Positions 26,534 through 35,743 of a DNA stretch of 64,000 nt are shown one piece after another. The stretch comes from Flavobacterium sp. ALD4 (GTDB lineage: Bacteria; Bacteroidota; Bacteroidia; Flavobacteriales; Flavobacteriaceae). Position numbers and translations under genes: made by a program. The DNA lies in the NCBI RefSeq assembly GCF_002836475.1, contig NZ_PJBJ01000023.1, positions 372,001 to 436,000 of the forward strand. Direction: 5' to 3'. How positions within the stretch are numbered: the first letter of the stretch is position 1; each line of letters starts with the position of its first letter. The notes beneath the pieces were generated by a model that had not been told where the DNA came from, searched no databases, and saw nothing but the letters and a program-made list of their open reading frames with translations.

Positions 26534-26604
26534 GTTGTCAAAATATGACTATACTATTTGCGCTATTGAATAAAAATCGAATCCCAAATTACAACTCGCT
26601 TTTT
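26496..26604 (+). promoter_or_regulatory. structured leader with short open frame
   Basis: The predicted transcript starts at or beside ATG 26496, which opens a 25-codon frame (MQIQIILQYLKSELSKYDYT...AIE, TAA 26571-26573). The leader contains a long-range stem, AAAAAGTGAGTTGT (26525-26538) with ACAACTCGCTTTTT (26591-26604), 13 of 14 pairs plus one G-U. A competing 7-bp pairing joins GCAAATA (26498-26504) with TATTTGC (26555-26561). This could be a leader peptide or attenuator; nothing ties it to a known riboswitch class. Confidence 0.4.
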
Positions 26605-26641
26605 ACTCGTAATATTTTATTTTAATTAGAAAAAACAGACT

Positions 26642-27805
26642 ATGTTTTCAAAAATCACTTTGATAATCGGCTTTATGCTGTTATCAACAGGAGCTTTACA
26701 AGCTCAAGACAAACCAGAAGTAGAAATAGGTGGTGCAGTACGATTCAATTATAATTTATCCTCTTGGAAAGAAGGACAAAAAAAACGCGGAGGTGATTTT
26801 GGATATGATGTCTTTCGTATCAATGCGAAAGCCAAGTACAAAGGAATCAAGCTGAATGCAGAATATCGCTTATACTCCGAAGGTTTTGGCGGCGGAATGC
26901 TAAAACAAGGTTGGTTAGCTTATGATTTCGATTCTAAAAACGAAATTCAAGTAGGACTCACCCAAGTTCCTTTCGGTATTACTACCTACAATTCTAACAA
27001 CTGGTTTTTCAGTCTTAACTATTATATAGGTTTAGAAGACGATCATGATATGGGAGTAAAATTCACGCACACTGACAAAAACTGGAATTATAGTTTGGCA
27101 TTTTTCAAAAATGCCGAAGAGTTGAGATTTGGTAACAATTCTGATGTTTCAAATAGCAGATATTCCTACGATGTAGCTTCTATTGATTTAGATGGTGATG
27201 GAGTTTTGGATTTACGTAATAAGGAGGTAAATCAAGCTAATGGAAAACTAAGCTATACAATAGGAAACGACAGTATTAATCATAAAATAGGTACATCTGG
27301 ACAGTTTGGAGGGCTCTACAACTTAGACACCCAAAAAATGGGCTCGCACTACGCAGCATCATTGCATTATGAGTTAAAGTACAAACGATTTGGTGTAAAA
27401 GCGCAAGCTTCAAAATACAAGAAAAGCTCAAAAAACCCTAACGGACAAAGCAACGATCTTATTGCCATGGCAGCTTATGGTGGTTCTTATTTAGTTGCAG
27501 CAGAAGGAAACACCTATACTTTAGGGGTATCGTATACTGTACCGGTGAAATGGGGTCCAGTTTCGAGTTTACAGTTTTATAATGATTATGGATACTTAGA
27601 AAAATTAAACTCTGATTTTAACGATACGTCTATGAACGTTACTGGTGTCTTAGTTACTGCAGGTAGTGTATACACTTACTTTGATATTGCAGCAGGTAAA
27701 GATCAGCCTTGGCTAGGTCCAAACTGGACCAATGGATTAGGTGCCGGTGCAGCAGACGCGAAATGGGAAGTGCGTTTCAATATGAATATTGGGTATTACT
27801 TTTAG
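26642..27805 (+). CDS. outer-membrane beta-barrel porin
   Basis: 387 aa. Signal peptide MFSKITLIIGFMLLSTGALQAQ, then about sixteen alternating amphipathic strands with aromatic girdles and short turns, ending in the strand VRFNMNIGYYF with a terminal Phe, as outer-membrane barrels require. Strand examples: GGAVRFNYNLSSW, GIKLNAEYRLYSEG, NEIQVGLTQVPFGI. The IDLDGDGVLDLRNKE loop (about residue 181) looks like a Ca2+-binding DxDxDG turn. Resembles phosphate-selective porin O/P-like proteins; solute unknown. A strong terminator follows. Confidence 0.8.
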   Translation: MFSKITLIIGFMLLSTGALQAQDKPEVEIGGAVRFNYNLSSWKEGQKKRGGDFGYDVFRINAKAKYKGIKLNAEYRLYSEGFGGGMLKQGWLAYDFDSKNEIQVGLTQVPFGITTYNSNNWFFSLNYYIGLEDDHDMGVKFTHTDKNWNYSLAFFKNAEELRFGNNSDVSNSRYSYDVASIDLDGDGVLDLRNKEVNQANGKLSYTIGNDSINHKIGTSGQFGGLYNLDTQKMGSHYAASLHYELKYKRFGVKAQASKYKKSSKNPNGQSNDLIAMAAYGGSYLVAAEGNTYTLGVSYTVPVKWGPVSSLQFYNDYGYLEKLNSDFNDTSMNVTGVLVTAGSVYTYFDIAAGKDQPWLGPNWTNGLGAGAADAKWEVRFNMNIGYYF

Positions 27806-27897
27806 ACCCTTTTTCATATTGAAAAATAAAGAAAATTACTTTTATCTTGTATGAATTATAGGGAATTTATAAAAGATAAAAATATTTAAAAATAAAA

Positions 27898-27940
27898 AAA
27901 CAGCTTTTAATCTTAATCAGATTAAAAGCTGTTTTTTTTT
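27898..27940 (+). terminator. rho-independent terminator after porin
   Basis: Perfect 16-bp stem AAACAGCTTTTAATCT (27898-27913), loop TAATC, AGATTAAAAGCTGTTT (27919-27934) and a T-run to 27940. Confidence 0.9.
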
Positions 27941-28037
27941 ATATTCTCATTTACCTACTAGTAGTTTATCTTTTCAGTAAAGAAATAGAAGGTGACTCAT
28001 TCTGATTTTTACTAAAATGCAGTTATGCTCTCAAATG

Positions 28038-28490
28038 TTAATAAACGTCTTCAATTATATAGTGCGTTTCATTAAATTGAAACTTACTTCCTTTTTCTAA
28101 TCCCCTCATGTTAGCATAAATGGGAGCTTTGGTTGAAATACCAAAGACTGTATCTCCATCCACTTCAACTTTTTCACTTGATACACCAATAAAGAAAACA
28201 AATTGTTCGGTAACAACAACTGCTCCGGGTGCCACAACAGTGTTTTCTTTTGTGATATCCAATCTATTCAGGTATGCTAATTCTTCTTGGGCAAAAGCGA
28301 GCTCATCACCAATTACTTTGAGTAATTCGTATTTACCGGCCCTACGGTCTTCACTCTGACTGGCAGACTCATTCTGGCTGAAGGTATCTTTGTTCATTTC
28401 AGCTTCCCGCTGTGTAAAATTATCAATCAATTCATCCTGTTTTTGTATACAGGCTTCCAGTATTCGCGTTTTATCTATTCTACTTTTCAT
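28038..28490 (-). CDS. GreA/GreB-like factor
   Basis: 150 aa. N-terminal helical region (about 1-75) and a C-terminal FKBP-like beta domain (GAVVVTEQFVFFIGVSSEKVEVDGDTVFGISTKAPIYANMRGLEKGSKFQFN, about 88-140) as in Gre transcript-cleavage factors. The N-terminal coil is short and lacks a clear acidic D/E tip, so it may bind the RNA polymerase secondary channel without cleavage activity. Such proteins in flavobacteria are sometimes mislabelled as 3-oxoacyl-ACP synthase; nothing here supports that. Confidence 0.75.
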   Translation of the reverse strand: MKSRIDKTRILEACIQKQDELIDNFTQREAEMNKDTFSQNESASQSEDRRAGKYELLKVIGDELAFAQEELAYLNRLDITKENTVVAPGAVVVTEQFVFFIGVSSEKVEVDGDTVFGISTKAPIYANMRGLEKGSKFQFNETHYIIEDVY

Positions 28491-28981
28491 ATTACTAACA
28501 TCATTTTATTAAGTAATAAAGGTATACTATTTATTCCACAACTGCCATTGCATTACCTATTATGGATAAGCCACATCAATTTCTATTGGTAAATAGAATA
28601 AATTTGATTGTACCGTAGCGTCAGTCAAACAGAATTTTACTTCTATCGCTGACCATCTATATTCCTGCAGAGATCCTATCCCGACTTGCCTTTCCCCTCT
28701 ATATATCCAAAAACCATTTCAGTTACGCGAAGAACAACGGAATTAGATTAGTTCAAAATCCTACCAATAGGGAAATCCACATAAAAAATAGTACCATTAC
28801 ATAAAAACTAACTATACTACTCCTTTCTCCAGATCAGCTATATTAGTGGTTTTATCGTATAAATTCATATATTCGTAAAGGCGGAATTATATAAGCTTAA
28901 ATCTCACTACTGCTTCAGGCCACACAACATTGCTAACAATAAATGACCCTGTCTGAGTTCACGTACTAATTGTAAAAAATT
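28491..28981. other. spacer with readable minus-strand fragment
   Basis: On the minus strand, 28560-28745 is open with no start: GERQVGIGSLQEYRWSAIEV then KFCLTDATVQSNLFYLPIEI, stop TAA. The helix pattern recalls the C-terminal part of TolC-like outer-membrane efflux proteins, at low confidence. The rest is featureless. Confidence 0.3.
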
Positions 28982-29929
28982 ATGATAGAATTATATTTAA
29001 AGACGAATGAAATAAAGAAACTCGATTTAATAAGTGAAATTAAAACTGACGCTAAAGATCTGTTTAATATTCGGATTATTGATTTTACAGATAGCGTACT
29101 AAAGGAGGTTTCTGAAAAATTCGGACTCGATCTATCAATTTTTAATCAAAGGAAGGATATTGAAATTAGCTCACATTACCTGAAATCGCATGACCAATTA
29201 TCTTTTAATTTTTCAATACCCAATTATAATTCGGAGACCCTTTTTAAAGAGGAGGAAATATTTATAATCATCAAAAAAGAAGTAGTCTTTTATTTTTTAT
29301 CATCAAACATCGATAAGGATTTTGTAAACCTGACAAAAACAAGATATGATTTTACGAGTATACATTTTGGTTCTCATTTAGAACATTTTGTTTTTCAAAT
29401 AGGCATAATTTCAGATTACTATGCCGATTTGACCGAAATAATATCCAAAAGAATAAAGCGTTTTTATGAGAACATTTTAAATTCAAAAGAATATGACGCA
29501 ACAGATTTAGATTTAATAATGATACTCAACTTCAATAATCTATTGATAAAAGAATCGATAAGTAATTTCCAAAGAATCCTACATTTACTGATACAAAACA
29601 AATTTGAATTAATAACGATAACAACTAAAATCAACTTAGAACTGGACGATATCGCCGTGATTTCAGACCATATTCAATTTAATTTTGACAGACTTGATGA
29701 TTTGGAGGAGAATATAAACAGTAAAATTGATTTGGAACAAAATAAAATATTTAGAACATTAACCATTATTACAGTATGCATCTCTTTACCAACGCTAATC
29801 GCAGGAATATATGGAATGAATTTTAAAAATATGCCTGAATTAGACTGGAAATTTGGATATCCGTCAGCAATTGGACTAATGATAATCAGTTTTATAATAG
29901 CATTAATTTATTTTAAAATGAGAAAATAG
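28982..29929 (+). CDS. CorA-like divalent cation transporter
   Basis: 315 aa. Large N-terminal cytoplasmic domain (1-250) with the long stalk helix near 225-255 (DHIQFNFDRLDDLEENINSKI), then two C-terminal membrane helices (about 259-278 and 292-312). The signature GMN follows TM1 in GIYGMNFKNMPEL, forming the selectivity filter of CorA Mg2+/Co2+/Ni2+ channels. Length is typical. Directly followed, after 43 bp, by a hydrolase gene on the same strand. Confidence 0.9.
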   Translation: MIELYLKTNEIKKLDLISEIKTDAKDLFNIRIIDFTDSVLKEVSEKFGLDLSIFNQRKDIEISSHYLKSHDQLSFNFSIPNYNSETLFKEEEIFIIIKKEVVFYFLSSNIDKDFVNLTKTRYDFTSIHFGSHLEHFVFQIGIISDYYADLTEIISKRIKRFYENILNSKEYDATDLDLIMILNFNNLLIKESISNFQRILHLLIQNKFELITITTKINLELDDIAVISDHIQFNFDRLDDLEENINSKIDLEQNKIFRTLTIITVCISLPTLIAGIYGMNFKNMPELDWKFGYPSAIGLMIISFIIALIYFKMRK

Positions 29930-29972
29930 ATTAGATAGATCTAGTAAAAAACAGTTGATTTCCTTCCTTTGA

Positions 29973-30953
29973 ATGCCCTATTTCACTAAAATTAACGGCG
30001 TTTACAACCCCATTAATACAACAGACATGAATATAGATAAAGACTTTACTTTTCAAACCATTAAACTAACTCTTGATTACGAAGGAGAAGTGACCGCAAC
30101 ACTCATTTCTTCAAAACGCAATGTAGGGAACAGAAAGAGCGTATTGTACTTACATGGCTATAATGACTATTTTTTTCACGCCCATATGGCTGAAAAATTT
30201 AATGAAAATAACTTTGATTTTTATGCTCTCGATCTTCGGAAATACGGTAGATCCCTTCTGAAACATCAGCACCCTAATTATTGTAAAGACATTCAAGAAT
30301 ATTTTGAGGAAATATCAATTGCTATCCGTGAGATTGACAAACTAACTAAAGTCCATCTTTACCTGTTTGGTCACTCAACCGGAGGATTAATAGCAAGCAG
30401 TTATATGAATTACGGGGCGGAAAGAAACCGAATAAACGCTCTTATTTTAAATTCGCCGTTTTTAGACTTTTATCAGTCTCTATTTGAGAAGTTCTTCAGT
30501 TATTGGGGTTCAAAAATCATTTCCACTATAGCTCCGTATGCCAAAATTAATGGAGCACTACCTCCAGTCTATGCACAAAGTGTAAATAAAAACTTTTATG
30601 GTGAGTGGGATTATAACTTGGATTGGAAACCCTTAAAAGGATTCCCAACCTTCTTTAGATGGGTTGTTGCGATAAGTATCGCTCAGCAAAAACTGGCAGA
30701 CTCTAACATTAAAGTGCCCATTCTCGTTATGCATTCTTCAGCTTCCAAAAAGATCAACACTTTTTCCGAAGAACCTATGTCTAGAGATACAGTATTAGAC
30801 ATTGAAGACATAAAAAGAGTTGGAGTAACGCTGGGCGATAACGTAACTTTATTGCAAATTGATCATGCGTTGCACGATATCTTTCTATCTACGAAAGCGG
30901 TTAGAGAAACCGCTTTTGATAAAATGTTCTCCTGGATATTAAAAGTTAAATAA
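29973..30953 (+). CDS. alpha/beta hydrolase (serine aminopeptidase/lysophospholipase-like)
   Basis: 326 aa (or 308 if the ATG at 30027 is used; the first 18 residues are poorly supported). Hydrolase-4/S33-like alpha/beta fold: [12 protein letters not shown] oxyanion strand near residue 59, nucleophile Ser in [12 protein letters not shown] (about 135), catalytic Asp near the VMHSSASKK region and His in [13 protein letters not shown] near residue 295. Probably esterase or monoacylglycerol lipase; substrate unknown. Cytoplasmic. Confidence 0.85.
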   Translation: MPYFTKINGVYNPINTTDMNIDKDFTFQTIKLTLDYEGEVTATLISSKRNVGNRKSVLYLHGYNDYFFHAHMAEKFNENNFDFYALDLRKYGRSLLKHQHPNYCKDIQEYFEEISIAIREIDKLTKVHLYLFGHSTGGLIASSYMNYGAERNRINALILNSPFLDFYQSLFEKFFSYWGSKIISTIAPYAKINGALPPVYAQSVNKNFYGEWDYNLDWKPLKGFPTFFRWVVAISIAQQKLADSNIKVPILVMHSSASKKINTFSEEPMSRDTVLDIEDIKRVGVTLGDNVTLLQIDHALHDIFLSTKAVRETAFDKMFSWILKVK

Positions 30954-31033
30954 CTAACTACCTCCAACACTTTACAACCGGCAAAAAAAAGTCCGGTTAT
31001 CCTAATCTGATAGTAACGAAACAAATATCGACA

Positions 31034-31648
31034 ATGAAAAATATGTGGGACGACAGATACGGTAAAACGGAATTCGCCTATGGCGAACAGCCAAGCAACT
31101 TCCTTAAAGAACAGCTTATTAAAATTCCTGTAGGTACAATATTATTTCCCGCAGAAGGCGAAGGACGAAACGCAGTTTATGCGGCCACACTCGACTGGAC
31201 TGTTGATGCCTTTGACCAAAGTATAGAGGGTGAAAAGAAAGCGCTAAAATTGGCTGAAAAGCACCATGTTTCCATTAACTATATGGCTGGAGAGTTTCAG
31301 TCATTGACTTACACAGAAAATCAATTTGATGCCCTTGCTTTAATCTATGCCCATTTTCCGGCTGATAAAAAATCAAACTATCACAAAATATTAACAACCT
31401 ATCTGCGACCTGGCGGAATAGTCATTTTTGAAGCTTTCAGTAAAAGGCATTTGGATTACAACCGCATAAACGAGAAAGTAGGCGGACCAAAAGACCTTGA
31501 AACGTTATTTTCAATTGAAGAAATAAAATCAGACTTTGAGAACTTTGAAATTATTGAATTAGAAGAAAAAGAAATTCAACTTAACGAAGGACTATTCCAC
31601 AACGGTCTGGGGATGGTAATCCGTTTTGTTGGACGCAAAAAATCATAA
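31034..31648 (+). CDS. SAM-dependent methyltransferase (TehB-like)
   Basis: 204 aa class I methyltransferase: [20 protein letters not shown] at the N-terminus, SAM-binding motif [16 protein letters not shown] (residues about 37-51; GEGRN replaces the usual GxGxG), acidic VDAFDQS after strand 2 and [12 protein letters not shown] at motif IV. The C-terminal [13 protein letters not shown] is the usual post-motif. Resembles tellurite-resistance TehB and thiol methyltransferases; substrate unknown. Cytoplasmic, ends in a shared bidirectional terminator. Confidence 0.85.
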   Translation: MKNMWDDRYGKTEFAYGEQPSNFLKEQLIKIPVGTILFPAEGEGRNAVYAATLDWTVDAFDQSIEGEKKALKLAEKHHVSINYMAGEFQSLTYTENQFDALALIYAHFPADKKSNYHKILTTYLRPGGIVIFEAFSKRHLDYNRINEKVGGPKDLETLFSIEEIKSDFENFEIIELEEKEIQLNEGLFHNGLGMVIRFVGRKKS

Positions 31649-31801
31649 ACAAAAGCCAAAACAAACCTCGCGACAGAAGGGAATCCCTACCTACAAAAAT
31701 GGTGTGATTTTAATTTTTAACTCTGCTGTATAAGTTTAATAGACGAGTAAAAAAACGGTTGAAAAACGAGTCCGCACTATAATTTGCGGCACATCCATAA
31801 A

Positions 31802-31838
31802 AAAATCCCAAAATCTAAGAGTTAGATTTTGGGATTTT
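31802..31838. terminator. bidirectional rho-independent terminator
   Basis: Perfect 17-bp stem AAAATCCCAAAATCTAA (31802-31818), loop GAG, TTAGATTTTGGGATTTT (31822-31838), between the convergent methyltransferase and arginase genes. T-rich on both strands. Confidence 0.9.
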
Positions 31839-31866
31839 ATACTTGAACTAATCCGTTTATAAAAAG

Positions 31867-32829
31867 CTATTCGATAGGTAAAATTACAGTAGAAGTAATT
31901 TGTTCTAAAACCTCAAAAGCGGTTTCTGCCATCTTATTTCCTTTTGTATCCAAAAGTGGGTTTACCTCCACAACTTCAAAACAAATAACTTTTTTAGACT
32001 TAATAATTTGGTTGATCATGGCAATCACTTCATGCTGGTCAAATCCTTTAGGGACTGGAGTTCCTGTGCCATACGAAATCATATCACAATCCATTGAATC
32101 TACGTCAAACGAAATATAAATTAAATCACAATTTGATAACTTAGTCAAAGCTTCAGCAACACAGGTTTGAAGTCCTCTATAACGTACTTCAGCGACTTTG
32201 TAGTTTCTAATGTCCAATTTTTTAATTTGGCTATCTTCTGCCTCTTCAGTGTCACGAACCCCAAAATAAATTAAATTTTCTGGACGTATTTTGTTACCAG
32301 GAGTACCAATGTTTTTAAGGTCTTCCCAGTGTTGTGCTGTATCCGGAGTGATCTCGTTGACTTGACAATCAAAATTATCTTCTCCCAGAGCTGCTGACAA
32401 AGGCATCCCATGAATATTTCCCGATGGTGACGTATAAGGCGAATGCAAATCGGCATGCGCATCAATCCAAACAACCCCCAATCTCTTTGTTGGATAAACT
32501 GCTTTAATACCGCTTATTGTTCCCAACGCTGAGGAGTGATCCCCTGACAATACTATCGGAAAATAATTCGCTTTTAAATTATGCTTTACGGCATAAGAAA
32601 CTCGCGTACATTGTTCTAAAACATGTTCAATCCTTTTGGCAAAATTGTTTCTATTTTTATCATAGATGCTTTCGTTGTGAGTTTTCACGTCTTCAAACTC
32701 AAATTGACTAAAATAATCACTGTTGCGATTGATGGCTGCAATTTCAATAGCATCAATCCCTAAGTCAGACCCTCTCGTTCCTGCGCCAATATCTGACCGG
32801 TTTTTTATTAATTTTATAAATCGTTCCAT
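31867..32829 (-). CDS. rocF: arginase
   Basis: About 320 aa from the ATG at 32829. The frame extends upstream to 32883 into the aminotransferase 3' end, but those 18 residues are not arginase-like. Ureohydrolase Mn2+ motifs: LSGDHSSALG, VWIDAHADLHSP, and SFDVDSMDCD; the C-terminal EVVEVNPLLD is also typical. Hydrolyses L-arginine to ornithine and urea in the cytoplasm. It sits 11 bp downstream of the ornithine aminotransferase gene on the same strand, so arginine is converted to ornithine and then to glutamate semialdehyde by one transcript. Confidence 0.95.
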   Translation of the reverse strand: MERFIKLIKNRSDIGAGTRGSDLGIDAIEIAAINRNSDYFSQFEFEDVKTHNESIYDKNRNNFAKRIEHVLEQCTRVSYAVKHNLKANYFPIVLSGDHSSALGTISGIKAVYPTKRLGVVWIDAHADLHSPYTSPSGNIHGMPLSAALGEDNFDCQVNEITPDTAQHWEDLKNIGTPGNKIRPENLIYFGVRDTEEAEDSQIKKLDIRNYKVAEVRYRGLQTCVAEALTKLSNCDLIYISFDVDSMDCDMISYGTGTPVPKGFDQHEVIAMINQIIKSKKVICFEVVEVNPLLDTKGNKMAETAFEVLEQITSTVILPIE

Positions 32830-32840
32830 AACAATTTTTT

Positions 32841-34124
32841 TTATTTGAAATCGTTGAGCGCTTTTTCTATAATTGAAAGACATTCCTGAATTTGAGCTTC
32901 AGTAATGACCAATGGTGGAGCAAATCTTATTTTATTACCGTGAGTTGGTTTAGCCAACAATCCATAGTCTCTAAATTTTAAACAAATCTGCCAAGCTAAA
33001 TCAGATTCTTCATCACAATCGATCACGATTGCGTTCAACAACCCTTTTCCTCTAACTAAACTGATTAATGAATTTCTTGAAGCGATATCATTTAGCCCTT
33101 TTCTTAATATAATTCCTAGACGTTCTGCATTTACAGATAAATTTTCTTCACGAACTACCTCAAGAGCAGCAACAGCAACAGCAGCTGCAACTGGATTTCC
33201 ACCAAAAGTCGAACCATGTTGTCCTGGCTTGATTACATTCATGATTGCATTATTTGCCAATACCGCAGAAACTGGATAAACTCCACCTGAAATTGCTTTA
33301 CCTAATATAAGGATATCTGCTTTAACTTCTGGTTTATTTTCACATCCGTTTGTACAAGAGCAATTGCCACAAGTAGCTAATAACCTTCCGGTACGTGCAA
33401 TTCCTGTTTGTACTTCATCTGCAATGAACAAAACATTATGAGCTGCACAAAGCGCTTTGGCTTTCGCCAAATAACCTTCTGTAGGAACATAAACTCCCGC
33501 TTCTCCTTGAATTGGCTCCACCAAGAAACCTGCAATAGTAGTACTTGATTTTAAAGCTGCTTCTAATGCATCAGTGTCATCATAAGGAATTTTGATAAAG
33601 CCTTCTGTAAACGGGCCAAAATTCTTACGCGCATTCTCGTCATTTGAGAACGAAATAATGGTTGTCGTTCTTCCATGGAAGTTATTTTCACAAACAATAA
33701 TTTGTGCTTGATTTTCTGGAATCCCTTTTACTTCATACCCCCATTTTCTACATATCTTCAAAGCCGTTTCAACAGCTTCGGCACCTGTGTTCATTGGTAA
33801 TACTTTGTCAAAACCAAAGTACTTAGTCACATACTCTTCAAAAACTCCCAACTGGTCATTGTGAAATGCTCTAGATGTTAAAGTCAAGGTTTGTGCTTGC
33901 TTTACCATTGCTCCAACAATTTTCGGGTGACAATGTCCTTGATTTACTGCGGAATATGCCGACAAGAAATCATAATATTTTTTACCATCAACATCCCAAA
34001 CGAAAACCCCTTCTCCTTTGTCAAGAACTACCGGTAATGGATGATAATTATGAGCTCCATATTTATTTTCTTTTTCTATTAACGCTTCTGCTTTAGAAGA
34101 AAGTCCTTGATGTGTGTGTTCCAT
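32841..34124 (-). CDS. rocD: ornithine--oxo-acid aminotransferase
   Basis: 427 aa class-III PLP aminotransferase. The PLP-binding Lys is in [33 protein letters not shown] and [20 protein letters not shown] are family blocks; [10 protein letters not shown] and [14 protein letters not shown] frame the cofactor. Contains a short Cys-rich insert ([13 protein letters not shown], about 251-264) that some flavobacterial members share. First gene of the rocDF unit, with a good promoter upstream and an Lrp-family regulator divergent from it. Confidence 0.95.
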   Translation of the reverse strand: MEHTHQGLSSKAEALIEKENKYGAHNYHPLPVVLDKGEGVFVWDVDGKKYYDFLSAYSAVNQGHCHPKIVGAMVKQAQTLTLTSRAFHNDQLGVFEEYVTKYFGFDKVLPMNTGAEAVETALKICRKWGYEVKGIPENQAQIIVCENNFHGRTTTIISFSNDENARKNFGPFTEGFIKIPYDDTDALEAALKSSTTIAGFLVEPIQGEAGVYVPTEGYLAKAKALCAAHNVLFIADEVQTGIARTGRLLATCGNCSCTNGCENKPEVKADILILGKAISGGVYPVSAVLANNAIMNVIKPGQHGSTFGGNPVAAAVAVAALEVVREENLSVNAERLGIILRKGLNDIASRNSLISLVRGKGLLNAIVIDCDEESDLAWQICLKFRDYGLLAKPTHGNKIRFAPPLVITEAQIQECLSIIEKALNDFK

Positions 34125-34152
34125 GGTATATTATTTTTTTATGCTTAGAAGA

Positions 34153-34182
34153 CAAAAATACAAATATTTTTTAGGTTTACAA
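34153..34182 (-). promoter_or_regulatory. rocD promoter
   Basis: On the minus strand: TTG (34182-34180), 19-bp spacer, TATTTTTG (34160-34153), an exact fit to the Bacteroidota consensus. The transcript would start near 34146, leaving a leader of about 20 nt. Confidence 0.7.
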
Positions 34183-34353
34183 TAAAAATAGGTGGTTTTG
34201 ACTTATTTATAATTATATAAAGTTAATTTTATTAAATTTTATCATTAAAAAAGTCAATTCAAACAAAAAAAATCAACGTTTGGTATGATAAAAGAAAAAA
34301 AACATTTACTTTTATATCTATAAAATTACGCATTTTAATTTAAACTAAGTTTC

Positions 34354-34806
34354 ATGGATGTATTAGATGAATTCGATATAAAGATCATACAGGAATTAGA
34401 AAAAGATGGTCGTATGGCGTACTCTGCAATTGCTACGGCATTAAAAATATCAAACACTATGGTGCACCAGCGGATCAATCGCTTAATGGAGCAAGGAATC
34501 ATTACGGGAATCAAACCCATCATAAACGAAAAGAAAATAGGATATGATTGGGGCGCTTTTACTGGGATTACTTTAAATAAGGATGAAGATTCAAGCAGAA
34601 TTATAGAAGAACTTAAAAAAATCCCTGAAGTGACGGAGTGTTATTACATTACAGGCTCTTATACCTTGTATATAAAAATGATTGCCCGCGACCATGAACA
34701 CATGAGAAAATTACTATATGAAAAAATTGACACTATTCAAGGAATTGCCAAAACGGATTCCATGATTGAATTGGGCTGTGCCTTTAAAAGAAATATTTCA
34801 TTGTAA
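34354..34806 (+). CDS. Lrp/AsnC family transcriptional regulator
   Basis: 150 aa. N-terminal winged HTH (residues 1-58: DEFDIKIIQELEKDGRMAYSAIATALKISNTMVHQRINRLMEQGII) and C-terminal RAM ligand-binding domain (GAFTGITLNKDEDSS... ITGSYTLYIKMIARDHEHM). Usual length. Divergent from rocD across a 229-bp AT-rich region, so it probably regulates rocDF, with arginine, ornithine or another amino acid as coregulator (inferred). Confidence 0.9.
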   Translation: MDVLDEFDIKIIQELEKDGRMAYSAIATALKISNTMVHQRINRLMEQGIITGIKPIINEKKIGYDWGAFTGITLNKDEDSSRIIEELKKIPEVTECYYITGSYTLYIKMIARDHEHMRKLLYEKIDTIQGIAKTDSMIELGCAFKRNISL

Positions 34807-34937
34807 CTTTTCTTTCAGAAAACTGTAGAAATTTGTCGCTTTTTTCAAATAAAGAGATACATATATTGGTTTATTCTATCGGATAAAGTTAAATATTTAT
34901 TTTTATTTCTGATATTTGTCTGAAACAATAACACACA

Positions 34938-35711
34938 ATGAAAAATTTAAAATATTTTATTTTGGGAGTTCTTATATACTCAAACGCATCTTTTGGACAA
35001 TTAAAAGCCATTGTTTATAAAGACGGAAGTCAGGTTTTAAATGGTTTTGAAATTACGCCAAAAAAGAAAAGCGCCAAAAATCCGGGGATTTTGATTCTTC
35101 CTGCATGGCATGGAATTGACAAAGCATCCAAAGATATTGCAGGAGATTTGGCTGAGTTAGGGTATTACTCCTTCATAGCGGATATTTATGGAGAAGGGAA
35201 TTACCCGAAAGATAATGCTGAAGCAGGCCAAAAATCTAGTTATTATAAAACCAACTACAAGGAATATCAAACAAGAATTTCATTAGCCTTGGAACAATTG
35301 GTTAAGGCTGGTGCTAATCCAGATAATATTGTAGTTATTGGATATTGCTTTGGAGGAACAGGTGTACTTGAAGCTGCTCGTGGGCATATCAATGTAAAAG
35401 GAGTGGTTTCCTTTCATGGTGGCTTAGGCAGAGATGCTACAAGGCCTACTGAGGCGATTACCGCTAAAGTCTTGGTTTGTCACGGAGCTGATGATCCTTA
35501 TGAATCTGCAGCAGAAATCACAGCATTTCAACAGGAAATGCGTGACACAAAAGCGGATTGGCAAATGATATATTATGCAAACGCAGTACACGGCTTTACC
35601 AACCCAGAATATGGAAATGACAATTCAAAAGGCGCTGCTTATAATGCCACAGCGGCGAGACGTTCATTCGAACATTTAAAACTTTTCCTGAATGAGGTAT
35701 TAAAAAAATAA
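34938..35711 (+). CDS. dienelactone hydrolase family protein, exported
   Basis: 257 aa with signal peptide MKNLKYFILGVLIYSNASFG. Alpha/beta hydrolase of the DLH family: nucleophile Cys in VVIGYCFGGTG, Asp in CHGADDPYES, His in NAVHGFTNPE, and the conserved LPAWHGID loop near residue 55. Likely periplasmic; real substrates of exported DLH proteins are unknown. Starts a co-directional run with the two following genes (gaps 32 and 7 bp). Confidence 0.88.
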   Translation: MKNLKYFILGVLIYSNASFGQLKAIVYKDGSQVLNGFEITPKKKSAKNPGILILPAWHGIDKASKDIAGDLAELGYYSFIADIYGEGNYPKDNAEAGQKSSYYKTNYKEYQTRISLALEQLVKAGANPDNIVVIGYCFGGTGVLEAARGHINVKGVVSFHGGLGRDATRPTEAITAKVLVCHGADDPYESAAEITAFQQEMRDTKADWQMIYYANAVHGFTNPEYGNDNSKGAAYNATAARRSFEHLKLFLNEVLKK

Positions 35712-35743
35712 TTTAGTAACCCCTGTTATTCAAAATCGCTATT

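Noticed and set aside
28038-28490. 3-oxoacyl-ACP synthase
   Set aside because: A label sometimes attached to this family; the sequence is Gre-like and far too short for a ketosynthase.
30970-31000. AACCGG/CCGGTT hairpin after the 29973 gene
   Set aside because: Six-bp stem without a T-tail; too weak to call a terminator.
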